A stretch of DNA of 64,000 nucleotides from Pyricularia pennisetigena. Its lineage: Eukaryota; Ascomycota; Sordariomycetes; Magnaporthales; Pyriculariaceae. A program made the translations under genes and the position numbers. The DNA is taken from assembly GCF_004337985.1 (NCBI RefSeq), contig NC_043741.1, forward strand, positions 6,905,937 through 6,969,936. Direction: 5' to 3'. Each line of letters opens with the position of its first letter. Position 1 is the stretch's first letter. Below are positions 22,422-33,602 of this stretch, in pieces. Below the pieces are notes generated by a model, which was given only the letters and a program-made list of their open reading frames with translations, made no database searches and was not told the origin of the DNA.

Positions 22422-23606
22422 GTTGGCAAGCACGAATGGTGGTGACACAAGTAGCTACAGGCCTTGACAGACTAAAGAGCGGCTGGGAACAAACAATAAG
22501 AATTCGTGGAGGGCTAAAACCACTGATGAATTCTCACATTGTGGGTTCTCATTTTTCTCATCAGAGTGCGGCCATCCCCATCTTATATGTGACTCTCATC
22601 AAGCCTTCATGGGCCTCAAAAAGCGACATTTCGGTTCCAATGACGGAAAAAAAAGACATCTGCGCAAACAGCATACATAGGCGGACAGTATTTCTCCGGT
22701 GACGACCGCAGTGGCGCCAAGGGACGAGAGACAGATTCGGTCCGGGGATAGCTTCATGGGATGAAGTTGGGTGCATAAAATCTGTTTATATTAAATCGCC
22801 AATATAGACCCAACCAGAAAAAAATTTCTTGGTACCTGCCGTTTAAGCCGTTTTAAGCATCACATCATTTTGCAGACTTGGGGGGTCTAGTGACGTTCCA
22901 ACGTGGGATTGACAAGCGGCTAAAGTCAAAAAGGCAAGATAAGCTGCTTGCTACCCGCGGACCTAAGACCAGAAACGGACCTTGGGAGTTCAAAAAACGG
23001 GACACGGAACCAAGACTCCCCTGACAGCGGGGTGCATCGGCATCGAGGCTCGGGATGGAACGGTGTGGTGGGAGTTGAAGTCGGTAATTGAAGACTGCCG
23101 AATTAACATCCCGAGTTCGAGGATGAATTCGAAATCATCATTCGCTCCAAGGTAATTGTCCTTGTCTCTCCCGCTCCCCTGCCCCCACTGAAGAAATTCA
23201 GCGGAACGAGTGTGTGTCGAAGTTGACATTCAAGGACGATCAAAAAGAGATTCGAGATCCAAAAAAATAATGTGCATGGCTGGTTTTGGTTACATTGGGG
23301 TCATTCAACGTCAAAGTGCAGGGTTAGGGGTATATCGCTGGATAATGAATCCCTGCCGTAAGGCCAGGTACCTGCAGGGATCAACTAGCTTAGCATCTGT
23401 CTACTGTCCACATCCTGAACAGGTACAGTAGGGGACAGCTTTCCCGCGCAATCGCATCTCGCGACAAAGACAAAGAAAGACCAAGACGCCCCTCGACCGG
23501 TTTCATCCGCTTGCACTGCAGGAAACCCATTCTTCCACAACAAACTTGCGGCATGGGAATTAACAGCACATTGTTCATCAAAAATTAGGAGGTGATCTGC
23601 GTCAAA
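22422..23606. other. Divergent intergenic region between CE1 and J-protein genes
   Basis: Holds the promoters of two divergent genes; no frame with coding character. Nothing else recognised. Confidence 0.6.
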
Positions 23607-24849
23607 ATGTCGGGCTTCCTATCCCTGATAGGGTGGACTTTTCTACCCAACGTAAGTCTCGCCGTCACTCATTGCCCGGCAAAACGTCCCCCTCACCACC
23701 ACCTGGCAGCCGCAGAATTCGATCTGACCTCTTCCGAAATCAATAAAACAGCTCGTAACCGGCTGGGTACAAACGATTTACTATGGCATAACCGTCCGCG
23801 CCGGCGATCCCAAACCCCAGCCTGGCACCGCCCGCTACGCCGAGCACCGCCGCCGCATCCACATCCTCGTCGTATCCCTCTACCTCCTATATACCATCTA
23901 TGAAGCCGACTACGAGCTCCGACGCGAGGGCTCTTTCTACTCGGACCTGGGTCTCCTCCCGTCGGCAACCGACAAGGAAATCAAGTCCCGCTTCCGCCGA
24001 CTCGCGGCCCAGTTCCACCCCGACAAGGTCTCGGGAGACAGCGACGGCAGCGCTGCGCTCTTCTTCATGCGGCTCAAGACCGCCCAGGAGACGCTGGTCA
24101 ACCCGGCCCGCCGCTTCGCCTACGACCGCTTGGGCCCGGACGTGGTCTCGTGGACGCGCTGCACCACGATCCACGACTTTGTCTCGCAGGGCCTGCAGAA
24201 CCTGTTGCCCTTTTACAGCGCCACCGCCGCCCTGATGTGGTTTCTCGGGTGGATGGGATACCTCGAGTGGGGACGCACATGGCGTTGGTTGACCTTTTCG
24301 GCCATGTTCCTGTTCGAGGTGCACATCATCACCCGCCCTCGCCACCCGGCCCTGTTCGTGCGTTTCGTGAACCCGGTCCTCACCCGCCTGTCCGCCCTCA
24401 TCGGCACGGCAGCCGTTAACCGGCAGCAGCAGCTCTCCACCCCATACCTACCATTCCAGGCCATCCAGCTCGCGCGCAAGGTCGCCGTGACGCTGTACGT
24501 GGCCTTCTCTCACATCGGCCCGCTGCTGGGCGCCGACACGTCAAGCGGAAACATCAACGTGTCCCGCAAGGAACGTGATTCATCAAAGGCCGACGAGCAG
24601 CTACACCAAGCTCTCATGCGCCTCGAGCAGATGGCCGGCGCCGTCGCCGGGGACGCTGACAACCTGCTCAAGATGGAGCTGGTGCCGTTCCAGGGCGACG
24701 CCGAGGCCGTGGCAAACGTGCAGGGCAAGATGAAGGAGTGGCTCGTCAACAACACGATCCGGTCGGATCCGATGGTCAGGGATGCGCTGGGGACGGCACT
24801 GAGGAGGAGGAGGGTCGGTGCACCTCACGGTGCGCAAGGGACCAAGTAG
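23607..24849 (+). CDS. Membrane-anchored DnaJ (J-domain) protein, ERJ5-like
   Basis: Co-chaperone that should stimulate an Hsp70 ATPase at a membrane, probably the ER. A 45-nt first exon (23607-23651, 15 codons) is joined over a 100-bp intron (GTAAGT, CTGAC branch, AAACAG) to 23752-24849; total 380 residues. The N-terminus is hydrophobic (FLSLIGWTFLP, then GWVQTIYYGITV), followed by a second segment (ILVVSLYLLYTIYEA). The J-domain (about 77-135) starts FYSDLGLLPSATDKEIK and carries an intact H104-P105-D106. Two further membrane segments follow (ALMWFLGWMGYLEW, WLTFSAMFLFEVHII). The C-terminal part is helical and hydrophilic. The arrangement of an N-terminal anchor before an early J-domain resembles Erj5-type proteins; Sec63 is less likely because no Brl domain is seen. 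Confidence 0.85.
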
Positions 24850-25526
24850 ACTAGACTGTTTCTGTCGGCAGCATGGGCATTTGACTGGCGTTTTATAAAC
24901 CATATTTTTGCAAACATGAGCATTATTCAACCAACAACAAACGGCGAAATATTACCAAGTTGTTTTGCTCAGGACTTGACGACCCCTCCTCGATCGTCAG
25001 GCTAGCCGGTATCCGTAATCCGTCCAGAAGACGCTTTGATCAAGCAAAGGCACTGTGCAGGACAGTAGTAATATAATGTACCTTGCCTGGACTGAGGTAC
25101 CTGTAGGCAATCTTACCACGTGGAAGCACCCCATAGTGGATGGATGATACTGTGTATTTGCATGGGTCAGCCAGTGTTTTCACCTCACACATGTTCGTCA
25201 TCAAGTTCAACGGGGCCAAGTATATTTTTTTAGGCTAGTGAAGCAGTGCAGTTAGCTTCGTAACATGCCTCTTCGGGTTCGCGTGGGGGGTCAAGCTCTC
25301 CTTTGTATGCAGCATGCAGCACCTGCTACGACAGTGACAACAAACGCGGGGAAAACCCGTGCCAGCTGAAATGTACCCGTGATCAATACGCCCAATCACA
25401 CGGCCGTTGGCAGAGGACCCTTGCATCATCCATGCTGCCGAATTCCAGGTACGAGTTCCCGATTCGCCTTGTCTTTTAGGGATTTTGTTTGCACTGTACC
25501 GTACCCGTTTTTGTGGTTTTGTACTT

Positions 25527-25527
25527 G

Positions 25528-25570
<43 letters not shown>
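25527..25570 (+). repeat. (GT)n followed by poly-T (29 nt)
   Basis: A GT dinucleotide repeat of about eight units runs directly into an uninterrupted T-tract. Confidence 0.9.
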
Positions 25571-25573
<3 letters not shown>

Positions 25574-26398
25574 TCAAAAAAGTTCTTGCCTTGGGTGGCG
25601 CAGGGGGGTTTGATCAACCCGAACCTGGTTTTGTCAAACATCTCCAGTTTTTATTTTTGGGTGTTTGGGGTTTTAATCTTATTGCTGATGACCTGTCCTC
25701 GGACAATTCACAACGATCACCAAAAAAAGGAGCATCAAACGGAGTAGACTTCATTGTGGGTTTTTCTTTTTCCATCGAACGGCATCTTCCCTTTCACTCG
25801 TTCAAGTTTATACCCTCCGTCCCGAGGAACAGACGGCTTTAAACTTGGACGGGGATCCACATCACACACCCCCAAATCCCGCCCGTTGGGTTTACAAGGA
25901 GGAGCGCGTCGGGGTGTCTCAATTTCACAAGGTCCGCCGTTGCGAGGCAGGGTAGAGAACGAAATACCTGTCAGCAGCGAACAGGTCCTTACTCAAAGAG
26001 TCGTCACGCACGCAAACGGAACAAAAAAAGCTCTCACAACCAATCTACCTGAGCTTTGATGGAACGGGATTGGGAGTGTGTGTCCGCAGAACTTCTAAAA
26101 CCCTTTTATTCTCCGCCGCTTATGAGCCGAGGCTTTTACAACCAGACTAGTCTTTTTTGTTTTTTCCCCTTCCCTTTTCTAGCGTCCGCCTGTCGTGTTG
26201 TCTCTGATTAGATCTACCTTGAACCTATTCGACACTCCAAAATCATCTCATCTTGCCAGGCGATTATCACACCTTCCGCGCTAGGCCCATACCACCACGA
26301 TCTAGTGACCCTTGGTGTGTCTGCACAGTCATCGTGAGGACAGGGGAGATCTTGAATTTATTTTTTGGGGGCCAATTTATTTTTATTATATCCCGCGC

Positions 26399-26423
26399 TT
26401 TTTTTTTTTTTTTTTTTTTTTTT
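26399..26423 (+). repeat. Poly-T tract (about 25 nt)
   Basis: Long T-run about 100 bp before the MFS start codon, probably in the leader or core promoter. Confidence 0.9.
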
Positions 26424-26526
26424 CCTTTTGTCGAGTCTTTTCTCGCTGAAAGGCTAAAGGGATATAAAAGAGACCTCAGGGAAATTACAAGGAAAGCAAC
26501 AAACAAGAAATAACAAAAAAAAGAGC

Positions 26527-28434
26527 ATGAGGCTCTACCCTCGCTGGCCTCTCCGCGCGGAGACGACAGGCAGCTACGCCGGCGTGCTGATCCCGCTCGA
26601 GGAGGCCCACCTGTACAGCCACTCGGCGCGCAGCGGAAGGACCGAGTTCGAGGAGCCACCGTCGACGGCTGACAACAATGACGACGAGGCAGGAGGGAAG
26701 CGCGGCGACGGCGGGGAGGAGGCGGGCATGCTCGAGATGCGGGCGGCAGAGTACAGCATCGAGGGTCTGAGGCGTGAGGTCCGGCTGGGCGGCGGAGGAG
26801 TCCGGCCGACGGCCTATGAGATGAAGTCCAAGCTCATCAACAAGGCCGTCCAGGACATTGGCATGGGCCGGTATAACTGGCAACTGTTTTTCCTCTGCGG
26901 GTTTGGCTGGTTTGCGGACAATCTGTGGATGCAGGTGAGTGTATTCTTTTATATAAACTATTTTCTGGTTTTATCATGTGCAGATGAACAAACACTGAAA
27001 TTGTATGCTAAAAAATTTCAACCCAACCAACCAAAAAAAAAAAAAAAGGGCGTCTCCCTCCTCCTACCCTCACTCTCAGCCGAATTCGGCATCTCGGAAA
27101 AGACGGTCCGCTACACGACCTCGACCCTCTTCCTCGGCCTCTGCGTCGGCTCCTTCACCTGGGGAATCGGCTCCGACATGATGGGCCGCCGGATCGCCTT
27201 CAACGCGACGCTCTTCATCACGGGCGTCTTCGGCATCCTGGCCTCGTATGCCCCGTCGTGGGGCTGGCTGTGTCTGATGCTGGCCGCGCTGGGCTCGGGT
27301 GTGGGCGGGAACCTTCCCGTCGACGGCGCCCTGTTCCTCGAGTTCCTCCCCGACGCCAGCAGCAGCCTGTTGACCCTTTTGTCCGTCTGGTGGCCCGTCG
27401 GCCAGCTCTGCTCCAGCCTGTTTGCCTGGTACTTTATGGCCAACTGGCCCGTCGAACAGGGCTGGCGCTGGTTCGTCTTTGCCATTGGCGTCGTCACCCT
27501 GCTCATGTTTGCACTGCGCTTTTTCGTCTTTAACCTGTTCGAGTCGCCCAAGTTCCTGCTCTCCAAGGGCCGCCAGGCCGAGGCCGTCGCCGTCGTCCAC
27601 GGCCTCGCCTACCGCAACGGTGTCAAGACGTGGCTGACGGAGAAGATAATGGACGACGTTGCCGGCGAGGACGACGACAACGGCGACGATGTTTTTGAGC
27701 CCTCCAGACGGCCGGCTCTCGACACCACCTCGGTCCTGCGCGCCAAACTCGCCTCCTTTTCTGGAGACCGCATCCGCCCGCTGTTCAGCAACAAGACCCT
27801 CGGCCTAGCCACCGCCATCATGTGGTTCATCTGGGCCACCATCGGCATGGGCTACCCGCTCTTCAACGCATTCCTACCCCAGTACCTCTCGCGCGGCGTC
27901 AGCGACTCCACCACCACCGCCGCCGCCATCGTCGCCGCCCGCGCCGAGACGCAACCCCAAGCCATCTCGCCCGAGACGTACCGCAACTACGCCATAACCT
28001 CCATCGTCGGCGTGCCCGGCTCGCTCCTGGCCGCGTACACAGTCGACCACCCGTCGCCGCTGCTCGGCCGCAAGGGCACGCTCGCCATCTCGACCCTGGT
28101 CTCGGCCGTGTTCCTCTTCGGCTTCGCCACGCTGGGCACGACGCCGTCGGCGCAGCTGGCCTTCTCGTGCGTCGAGGCCTTTTCCCAAAACATCATGTAC
28201 GGCGTGCTGTACGCCTTCACGCCCGAGATATTCCCCGCCCCCGTCCGCGGCGCCGGCACCGGCGTCGCCAGCTTCCTCAACCGCGTCGCCGGCCTGCTCG
28301 CCCCCGTCCTGGCCGCCAACATACCCGGCGACGGCTCCACCGCCCCCATATACCTCTCGGCCGTGCTGATCCTCGCCGCCTTTGTCGCCATGTGTCTCAT
28401 CCCTATCGAGACGAGGGGGAGGCAGAGGCTGTGA
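26527..28434 (+). CDS. Major facilitator superfamily transporter
   Basis: Plasma- or organelle-membrane transporter of the MFS; substrate unknown, with a sugar-porter/SV2-like pattern. Proposed exons 26527-26934 and 27049-28434 give 597 residues. An acidic cytosolic N-terminus of about 110 residues precedes the first membrane helix (WQLFFLCGFGWFADNLWMQ). The MFS loop 2-3 signature is GSDMMGRR, and a second one occurs mid-protein (LLGRKGT). The late FTPEIFPAPVRGAGTG matches the PESPR-like motif region of sugar-porter-type carriers. The intron at 26935-27048 is odd: 114 bp, stop-free and in frame, with a GTGAGT donor but an acceptor in an A-run (AAAAAG). Removing it restores LWMQ|GVSLLLPSL, the expected family continuity; retaining it would insert 38 polar residues between the first two helices. 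Confidence 0.88.
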   Translation: MRLYPRWPLRAETTGSYAGVLIPLEEAHLYSHSARSGRTEFEEPPSTADNNDDEAGGKRGDGGEEAGMLEMRAAEYSIEGLRREVRLGGGGVRPTAYEMKSKLINKAVQDIGMGRYNWQLFFLCGFGWFADNLWMQVSVFFYINYFLVLSCADEQTLKLYAKKFQPNQPKKKKKGVSLLLPSLSAEFGISEKTVRYTTSTLFLGLCVGSFTWGIGSDMMGRRIAFNATLFITGVFGILASYAPSWGWLCLMLAALGSGVGGNLPVDGALFLEFLPDASSSLLTLLSVWWPVGQLCSSLFAWYFMANWPVEQGWRWFVFAIGVVTLLMFALRFFVFNLFESPKFLLSKGRQAEAVAVVHGLAYRNGVKTWLTEKIMDDVAGEDDDNGDDVFEPSRRPALDTTSVLRAKLASFSGDRIRPLFSNKTLGLATAIMWFIWATIGMGYPLFNAFLPQYLSRGVSDSTTTAAAIVAARAETQPQAISPETYRNYAITSIVGVPGSLLAAYTVDHPSPLLGRKGTLAISTLVSAVFLFGFATLGTTPSAQLAFSCVEAFSQNIMYGVLYAFTPEIFPAPVRGAGTGVASFLNRVAGLLAPVLAANIPGDGSTAPIYLSAVLILAAFVAMCLIPIETRGRQRL

Positions 28435-29035
28435 GGACGAGTTACGAGTGAGCAGAAATACGGACAGGGGGAAGTTTGTGACACGCTGCTGTTGAACTTT
28501 AGTCATGTTACTACCAGTAGACTTGTGTTTTTTTTTCTCTCTTTTTTTAGATGTATTTTTTTCTTTTCTGTTCTGCTTACGGCCAGGCTCCGGTAACCTT
28601 GTTCAAATATTAGTTGAACAAAAGATTTCTATAGTTTCCTGTACCTAACCAAAAACACTGGTTTTCAGAAATGCTGCCTGCCATATATTCAGCTTTTTAC
28701 TGCAAAAAACAAAACAAAACTTGGTCTATTAAGCTTAGTATAAACGCATAAAAGATTAACCGTGTTCGCTCGTTGACATACAGACGACCATTCCCCTCTC
28801 GTAACGCTAATTACAGCCACTGTCCTCTGATGAAAAACAAAAGCCAAGTTCTGTGAAAAACTAGGATCAAACCACCCAGGTTACAAGAGCCAACGCCATC
28901 CCCATCCAAAACGCCGTCAGTCCTAATGACAAGTAAATATTCCATCACCACACTCCCAAAACACCGCTGTCAATGCAGACCACAAATACAGAGAGGGCAT
29001 CACAGAAAGACCGGCAAAGCAGTAACCCCGCTAAC
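28435..29035. other. Convergent 3' region of MFS and ATG7 genes
   Basis: Both flanking genes end here. AT-rich with T and A runs, as expected for 3' untranslated regions and polyadenylation signals. No gene seen. Confidence 0.65.
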
Positions 29036-31425
29036 CTAAAGCATCTCGCCATCCCCCTCCTCAGCAGCAGCCACGTCTTCATCCTCGTCCCAGTCTACTT
29101 CGTTCTGCATGGCCTCGGCCTGTCTCTGCACCTCGGCCAGACCAGACAGCTCCAGTACATAATCCTTATCCGACAGCGCCTTCTTGACAAACTCCCATCC
29201 ATCTGACTTGTACGCGCCGACAATAGGCAAACTGCATGCACTGCAGTTCGGGTACGACTCGCCGCTGATGATCATGTTCTGAAAGTTGGCCAGGAAGCCA
29301 CGAACTTGGTGAGGGACTATGCCCAGGGCATGGTCTGGTGGGTCGCGTTGGTACTCTGGGTTGCTGGGCGGCCCTGTGGGCTTGGGAGCGGGAGCGTGTT
29401 CCCTCTGTGGGTGTTGGAGCACGCTTGTGAGCATCTCCACCAGCATTGCTGAAGCAATGGCGGCGACTCCGGGCCGCGTTACTGTGCACTGCTGGTCTAG
29501 CGTCTGATCCTTCATTGACTATATACGTTCTTGTGTCAGTAGAGCATTCCGTGTTGATACAGACAGTGCTATCGGGTACTGCAATATGAAACCTACGTCA
29601 GAAGGTGCCACAACGTCGTTGCAGAAATAGCACCCCAATGTCGATTCGGTACCATCTTTTGGCGCAGCACCATGACGCATGACCACGTATGTATCGAAAC
29701 CAAGAGCTGCGTTCATGACGATCTTTCCCTCGGCTTTGCCCATGACCGTGGGCAACCACCTAGACTCCCTGGTGTCCATCAGCAAGAAAATAACATCGTG
29801 AGCCTTGATCAGCTGCTGGAGCTTCTCGAAATCCTCCTTGGTTTGTGCTTCGTTGAGCACCGGGTGGCCAAGCATTGGTACAGAAAGTACATGGCCCTCA
29901 GCATCAACGCTTGGATTGATCTTCTTGAGGGCTTCTGCCGCCTTGGGTGCCTTTGGTACACCGCCAGAGAGACAGTCTTCGAACTCGAATAGTGGCTGGC
30001 GGACAGGATTGGAGAAAGATACATTGCCGTAGTCGACAAAAGTGATCTTACGAACGCCCCAACCCATCAGGTTGCGCGACACATAGCTCCCGAGAGTTCC
30101 TGCACCCAGAAGCAAGCATTTAAGAGATCGCATTGCTTCCAGGTCGAGCTTTGGCGAAATGCGCCACTTCATAAGCTTCAAGTTCAGGTCAACCGCCTGA
30201 TCCGCAATTCGTGCCGGATCCATGTACTCAGCAAGGCTGATAACCCGAGCCTGCAACTTGCTGCTCGGGTGACGCTCCCACCCGGTGACCTTGGGCATCT
30301 CCGAAGTCTGTGCCGTGGCAGGGCCTTCGGAGGCGAGGGGAAGAACGATGCTCCGAGGCTCGTCCCTCCTAGCCTGAGTATCTCGGTAGCACAATATCTT
30401 GACCTTCTGGAGCTGGAAGCGCTGCCTGATCAGAACAAGCAAGTTCCGTAGCGGCCACGATGGGTTCTCAGCGTAGCTAGAGGAGTCGACAAAAGCAATA
30501 TACTGGTCCTCCTCCTTGACCCCCTTGAAGAACCCTTTTTCAAAATCGCCCAATGCACCGATGCTCCATGTGAAGCCAATATCGTCTCCGTCCGAATCGT
30601 CGCGCGGCAGACCCCTTCGGAAGGGTCCGGAGCGGTATGGGACCTTCTTGGCAAGGAAAAAGCCGTGCTGCCTAGTGTCGTGCGCATAGCGAAAAGTACC
30701 GACCTCATTGACAAGCGCTGTAGTCTCCTTGGAACTGAAGCGTTCTAAAGGTCCATCCCGCCTCCAAGCTGGAACCGAATGAAGGGTAGGGTATGCGAAC
30801 CAGTATGTGAAACGGTACTTTTTGAGATCTGCGAATGAAAGAATTGCAAAGGAGGAGAGAAGTGAAGGGATTTCGTATATGGAGCCATCTTTGATAGCAT
30901 CCCAGATCTGCAAGGATATGGTTAGCAGGTAATGAGGACAGTTGTTCCCTGAAGAGTCACTAATCACATCTTTTCTTGTACATACCTGAGCTCCAGCCTG
31001 CCGTAATATCGCGCCCTTGTCTGCCTTCTTGAAATCTTCTATGGTGTTGAAATTCCGGATGCTGCCGTCTGCGCGAGTATATCCCATAGGAACACTGACA
31101 AGGGGCTTGGAGTCAGATGAACGTATTTCACTCATTTCCTTAGGCCCTTAACCCGGTCACAAAATCATGCTGCAAAAACATACTGTGAACTAGACAAAGC
31201 CCCGCCTTGTATCTGCATTCTTGTGCTTTCGGCTGGGGGCCTCTCCGACATTGGCTGGTAGAGGCCAATAACAGGGCGGACCGAGTCGTCCAGCTTGTCA
31301 TGATCCAGCTTGCGAGAGAACAGAGCCGAGTAGAAGGGCATCTCTATCTGCGACTCGAATGGCGCGAACTGCAGCGTCTGAGGTGGCGCGGCAGCTGCCG
31401 CTGCCGCTTCATCATTTCCGGACAT
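29036..31425 (-). CDS. ATG7: Autophagy E1-like activating enzyme Atg7
   Basis: Activates the ubiquitin-like proteins Atg8 and Atg12 and passes them to Atg3 and Atg10 during autophagosome formation. Four exons: 31425-31184, 31094-30986, 30907-29597, 29518-29036 (introns 89, 78, 78 bp); 714 residues. The N-terminal Atg7 domain starts [15 protein letters not shown] after an Ala-rich extension (residues 7-13). The E1 adenylation core has [16 protein letters not shown] and [17 protein letters not shown]. Zinc cysteines are in CYFC and in CSAC. The catalytic cysteine is Cys565 in [11 protein letters not shown], close to the start of exon 4. The C-terminus is acidic ([16 protein letters not shown]). 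Introns 2 and 3 are in frame; intron 2 is stop-free, and the only in-frame stop in intron 3 is its acceptor TAG. Confidence 0.96.
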
Positions 31426-32377
31426 GATTGAATGCGGTAACGGTTTAAGCTATAGATGCAACCCAGGGTTGTGTCGACGCTCCAGTATAACTGTTCTCTT
31501 GGTTGACTGTAGGCAAAATTTCTGCGTGTTCCTACAATGAAAAGTATACGAGACTTGTTATCGATGCCAGTAAGTCGTAGAGCGATGATTTTCTGTTAAC
31601 CTCTGAGGAGTGTGGCAAGCGATGACAAAAGGTTAGAAAGCTCCGGCTGTCTGGCGTAGAGAAACTTCGTGGGTGATGGCTGCCTGCTTGCCTGCATGCA
31701 CAGAGCTCAACCAGCTGCAGGTGGGATTGAAGATGATGTATTGCGGGGTAATCTTTGGGGCAGCTGCTGCTTTGCGTGTGCGCGCGCGTGGGTGGGCCCT
31801 TCTCAAGCTCCCCTGGAAAGCATCGATGCGGTTATGTGTGGTGCTGACCAGGCTGCAATAGCCTCCACTTCTACCTTTTTTTTACTGAATTAGGCGCCTT
31901 ACCTAAGGCAAAAGTCAACCTGCCAATTCAGTCCGGGCGAAATATCCGTTTGGGCAAGGGAGGCTGATGTAGTAAAATAACGACACGTGGTAGATGACCT
32001 GTGATCTTCCCAAATTCCTTTGGCTCAATTTCTTCAGAAGAATACCTTGGACATGTGGCATTTTGAACAACACGATGGTAGTCAAAAGTTCATCTCGTCA
32101 TACGGAAGAAGCTCGAGACACCCTGGTCATGCTTCTGTTGGCGGGGCTGACAGGGGCAGAACGGGAAAATATCGGCCTAGTGTCACCCTGTCAAAACATT
32201 GTGTCTAGCAGAGGTTTGGAAGCGCGGTGTTGCTCACTTGGGATACCTTTCACATGGCACATGTATCAAGCTCACATCAAATCAATTAGTAAACATCGAC
32301 AACTTGCGGAGGCTGACTGATTGCACACCCAAGGCTTGCGGGCACACTTACTCAGTGACTAATTCTTCTTCAAAATC
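31426..32377. other. Divergent promoter region between ATG7 and DCD1
   Basis: About 950 bp separating two divergent housekeeping genes; presumably holds both promoters. The frames here (31669-31893, 31994-32320) lack domains. Confidence 0.55.
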
Positions 32378-33602
32378 ATGCTTATTGGCATTTGCGGCAG
32401 TACGTTCAAAAACACAATCAGAATCCGAGGGCTCAAGATCCCGTGACCAAATCTTTTAGCAAGGCCGTAGAAGCTGAAACAGGGCCCATTCAGGTCTCTG
32501 TGCCGGGAAGAGCACTGTTGCTCAATATCTCGTTGAGCATCATGGCTTCAAACGGCTTCGCATCAGCAAGTCTCCGAAGGAGCCAGTGAAGGTAGAGGGC
32601 CAAGATGGCGTCAATGGTACCTCCACTTCAGGTCAGACGCAGACAGCTGTCACTTCGAATGGCAAATTACTAGAGTTTCCCACCGAGACCGACCTTTTGG
32701 ATTTTGTCACAAAACGATGGCGGGACCGCTTCGTGACCCTGGTCGAGGATGCCAACCTCCTCGACCTCCTCGCCAAACGCCCTTTCTTCCTGCTCATCAG
32801 CGTCGACGCCCCGCTCACCATTCGCTGGGAGAGATATCAAAAACTGCAAAAGGAAGGTCCCGTACAGGAGGACCTCGCAGCCTTTGTCCAGCGCTCAGAC
32901 GAGCACCTCTACGATGCCGCCTCGGGCCACATGGCGCTCATGTCTCGCGCCACAGTCCGGCTGCTCAACACGTCCTCGTCGGTCGCGCACCTCTTCGCGA
33001 CGCTCGGCAAGGTCGACCTGCCCAACGAGGACCGTCTCCGCCCGACCTGGGACGCGTACTTCATGTCGCTGGCCAGCCTGGCGGCGCAGCGCTCCAACTG
33101 CATGAAGCGGCGCGTGGGCTGCGTCCTCATCCGCGAGAAGCGCGTAGTATCGACGGGTTACAACGGCACACCGAGGGGCCTTCTGAACTGCGGCGAGGGC
33201 GGGTGCGGGCGTTGCAATGAGGGGTTGAGTTCGGGCGTGGGACTCGCTACGTGCTTGTGTCTGCACGCGGAGGAGAATGCGCTCCTCGAGGCCGGAAGGG
33301 ATCGGATCAGAGATGGCAGCATCCTGTACTGCGATACATGTCCGTGTCTGACCTGCAGCATCAAGATCGCCCAGGTGGGCATCAGTGAAGTTGTTTACAG
33401 CCAAGGGTATAGCATGGATACCGACACGGCTGCAGTGTTGCGTGAGGCTGGGGTGAAGCTGAGGCAGTTTGTTCCTGTGAGTGGCATCTTTTGTCTTTTA
33501 TTCATTTCTCGTATTGTGGGCTCTCCAGTCAGCTAACCAATCATGAATACCTTTCAGCCACCAAACGGCTTGATACATCTAGAGAAGTCTGAGTTTTACT
33601 GA
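32378..33602 (+). CDS. DCD1: Deoxycytidylate (dCMP) deaminase
   Basis: Converts dCMP to dUMP, supplying thymidylate synthase. Exons 32378-32399 (22 nt), 32494-33476 and 33558-33602; introns 94 and 81 bp; 349 residues. The start MLIGICG is followed after splicing by SLCAGKSTVAQYL, so a Walker A loop (G-x4-GKST) is rebuilt across the first intron; this N-terminal P-loop module is typical of fungal dCMP deaminases. The deaminase domain carries the zinc/proton-shuttle motif HAEEN (His265, Glu267) and PCLTC (Cys292, Cys295), plus NCMKRRVGCVLIREKR, the usual entry block. The C-terminal 15 residues (PPNGLIHLEKSEFY preceded by the exon junction) come from a short last exon. The gene diverges from ATG7. 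Confidence 0.93.

Larger units (their letters stand above)
24850..26526. other. Intergenic; GT and poly-T tracts, no gene
   Basis: 3' flank of the J-protein gene and promoter/leader of the MFS gene. Contains a GT repeat running into 29 T (25527-25570) and a run of about 25 T at 26399-26423 just before the MFS start. Frames here are low-complexity readings through these tracts. Confidence 0.6.

Noticed and set aside
17474..24849. Secondary-metabolite or polyketide cluster around the transacylase
   Set aside because: The transacylase is a stand-alone mitochondrial type, and its neighbours (esterase, J-protein, secreted protein) include no synthase, P450 or tailoring set.
27822..28506. Long plus and minus frames overlapping the 3' half of the MFS gene
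   Set aside because: Arg/His- and Gly-rich shadows of a very GC-rich exon; the transporter frame explains the sequence.
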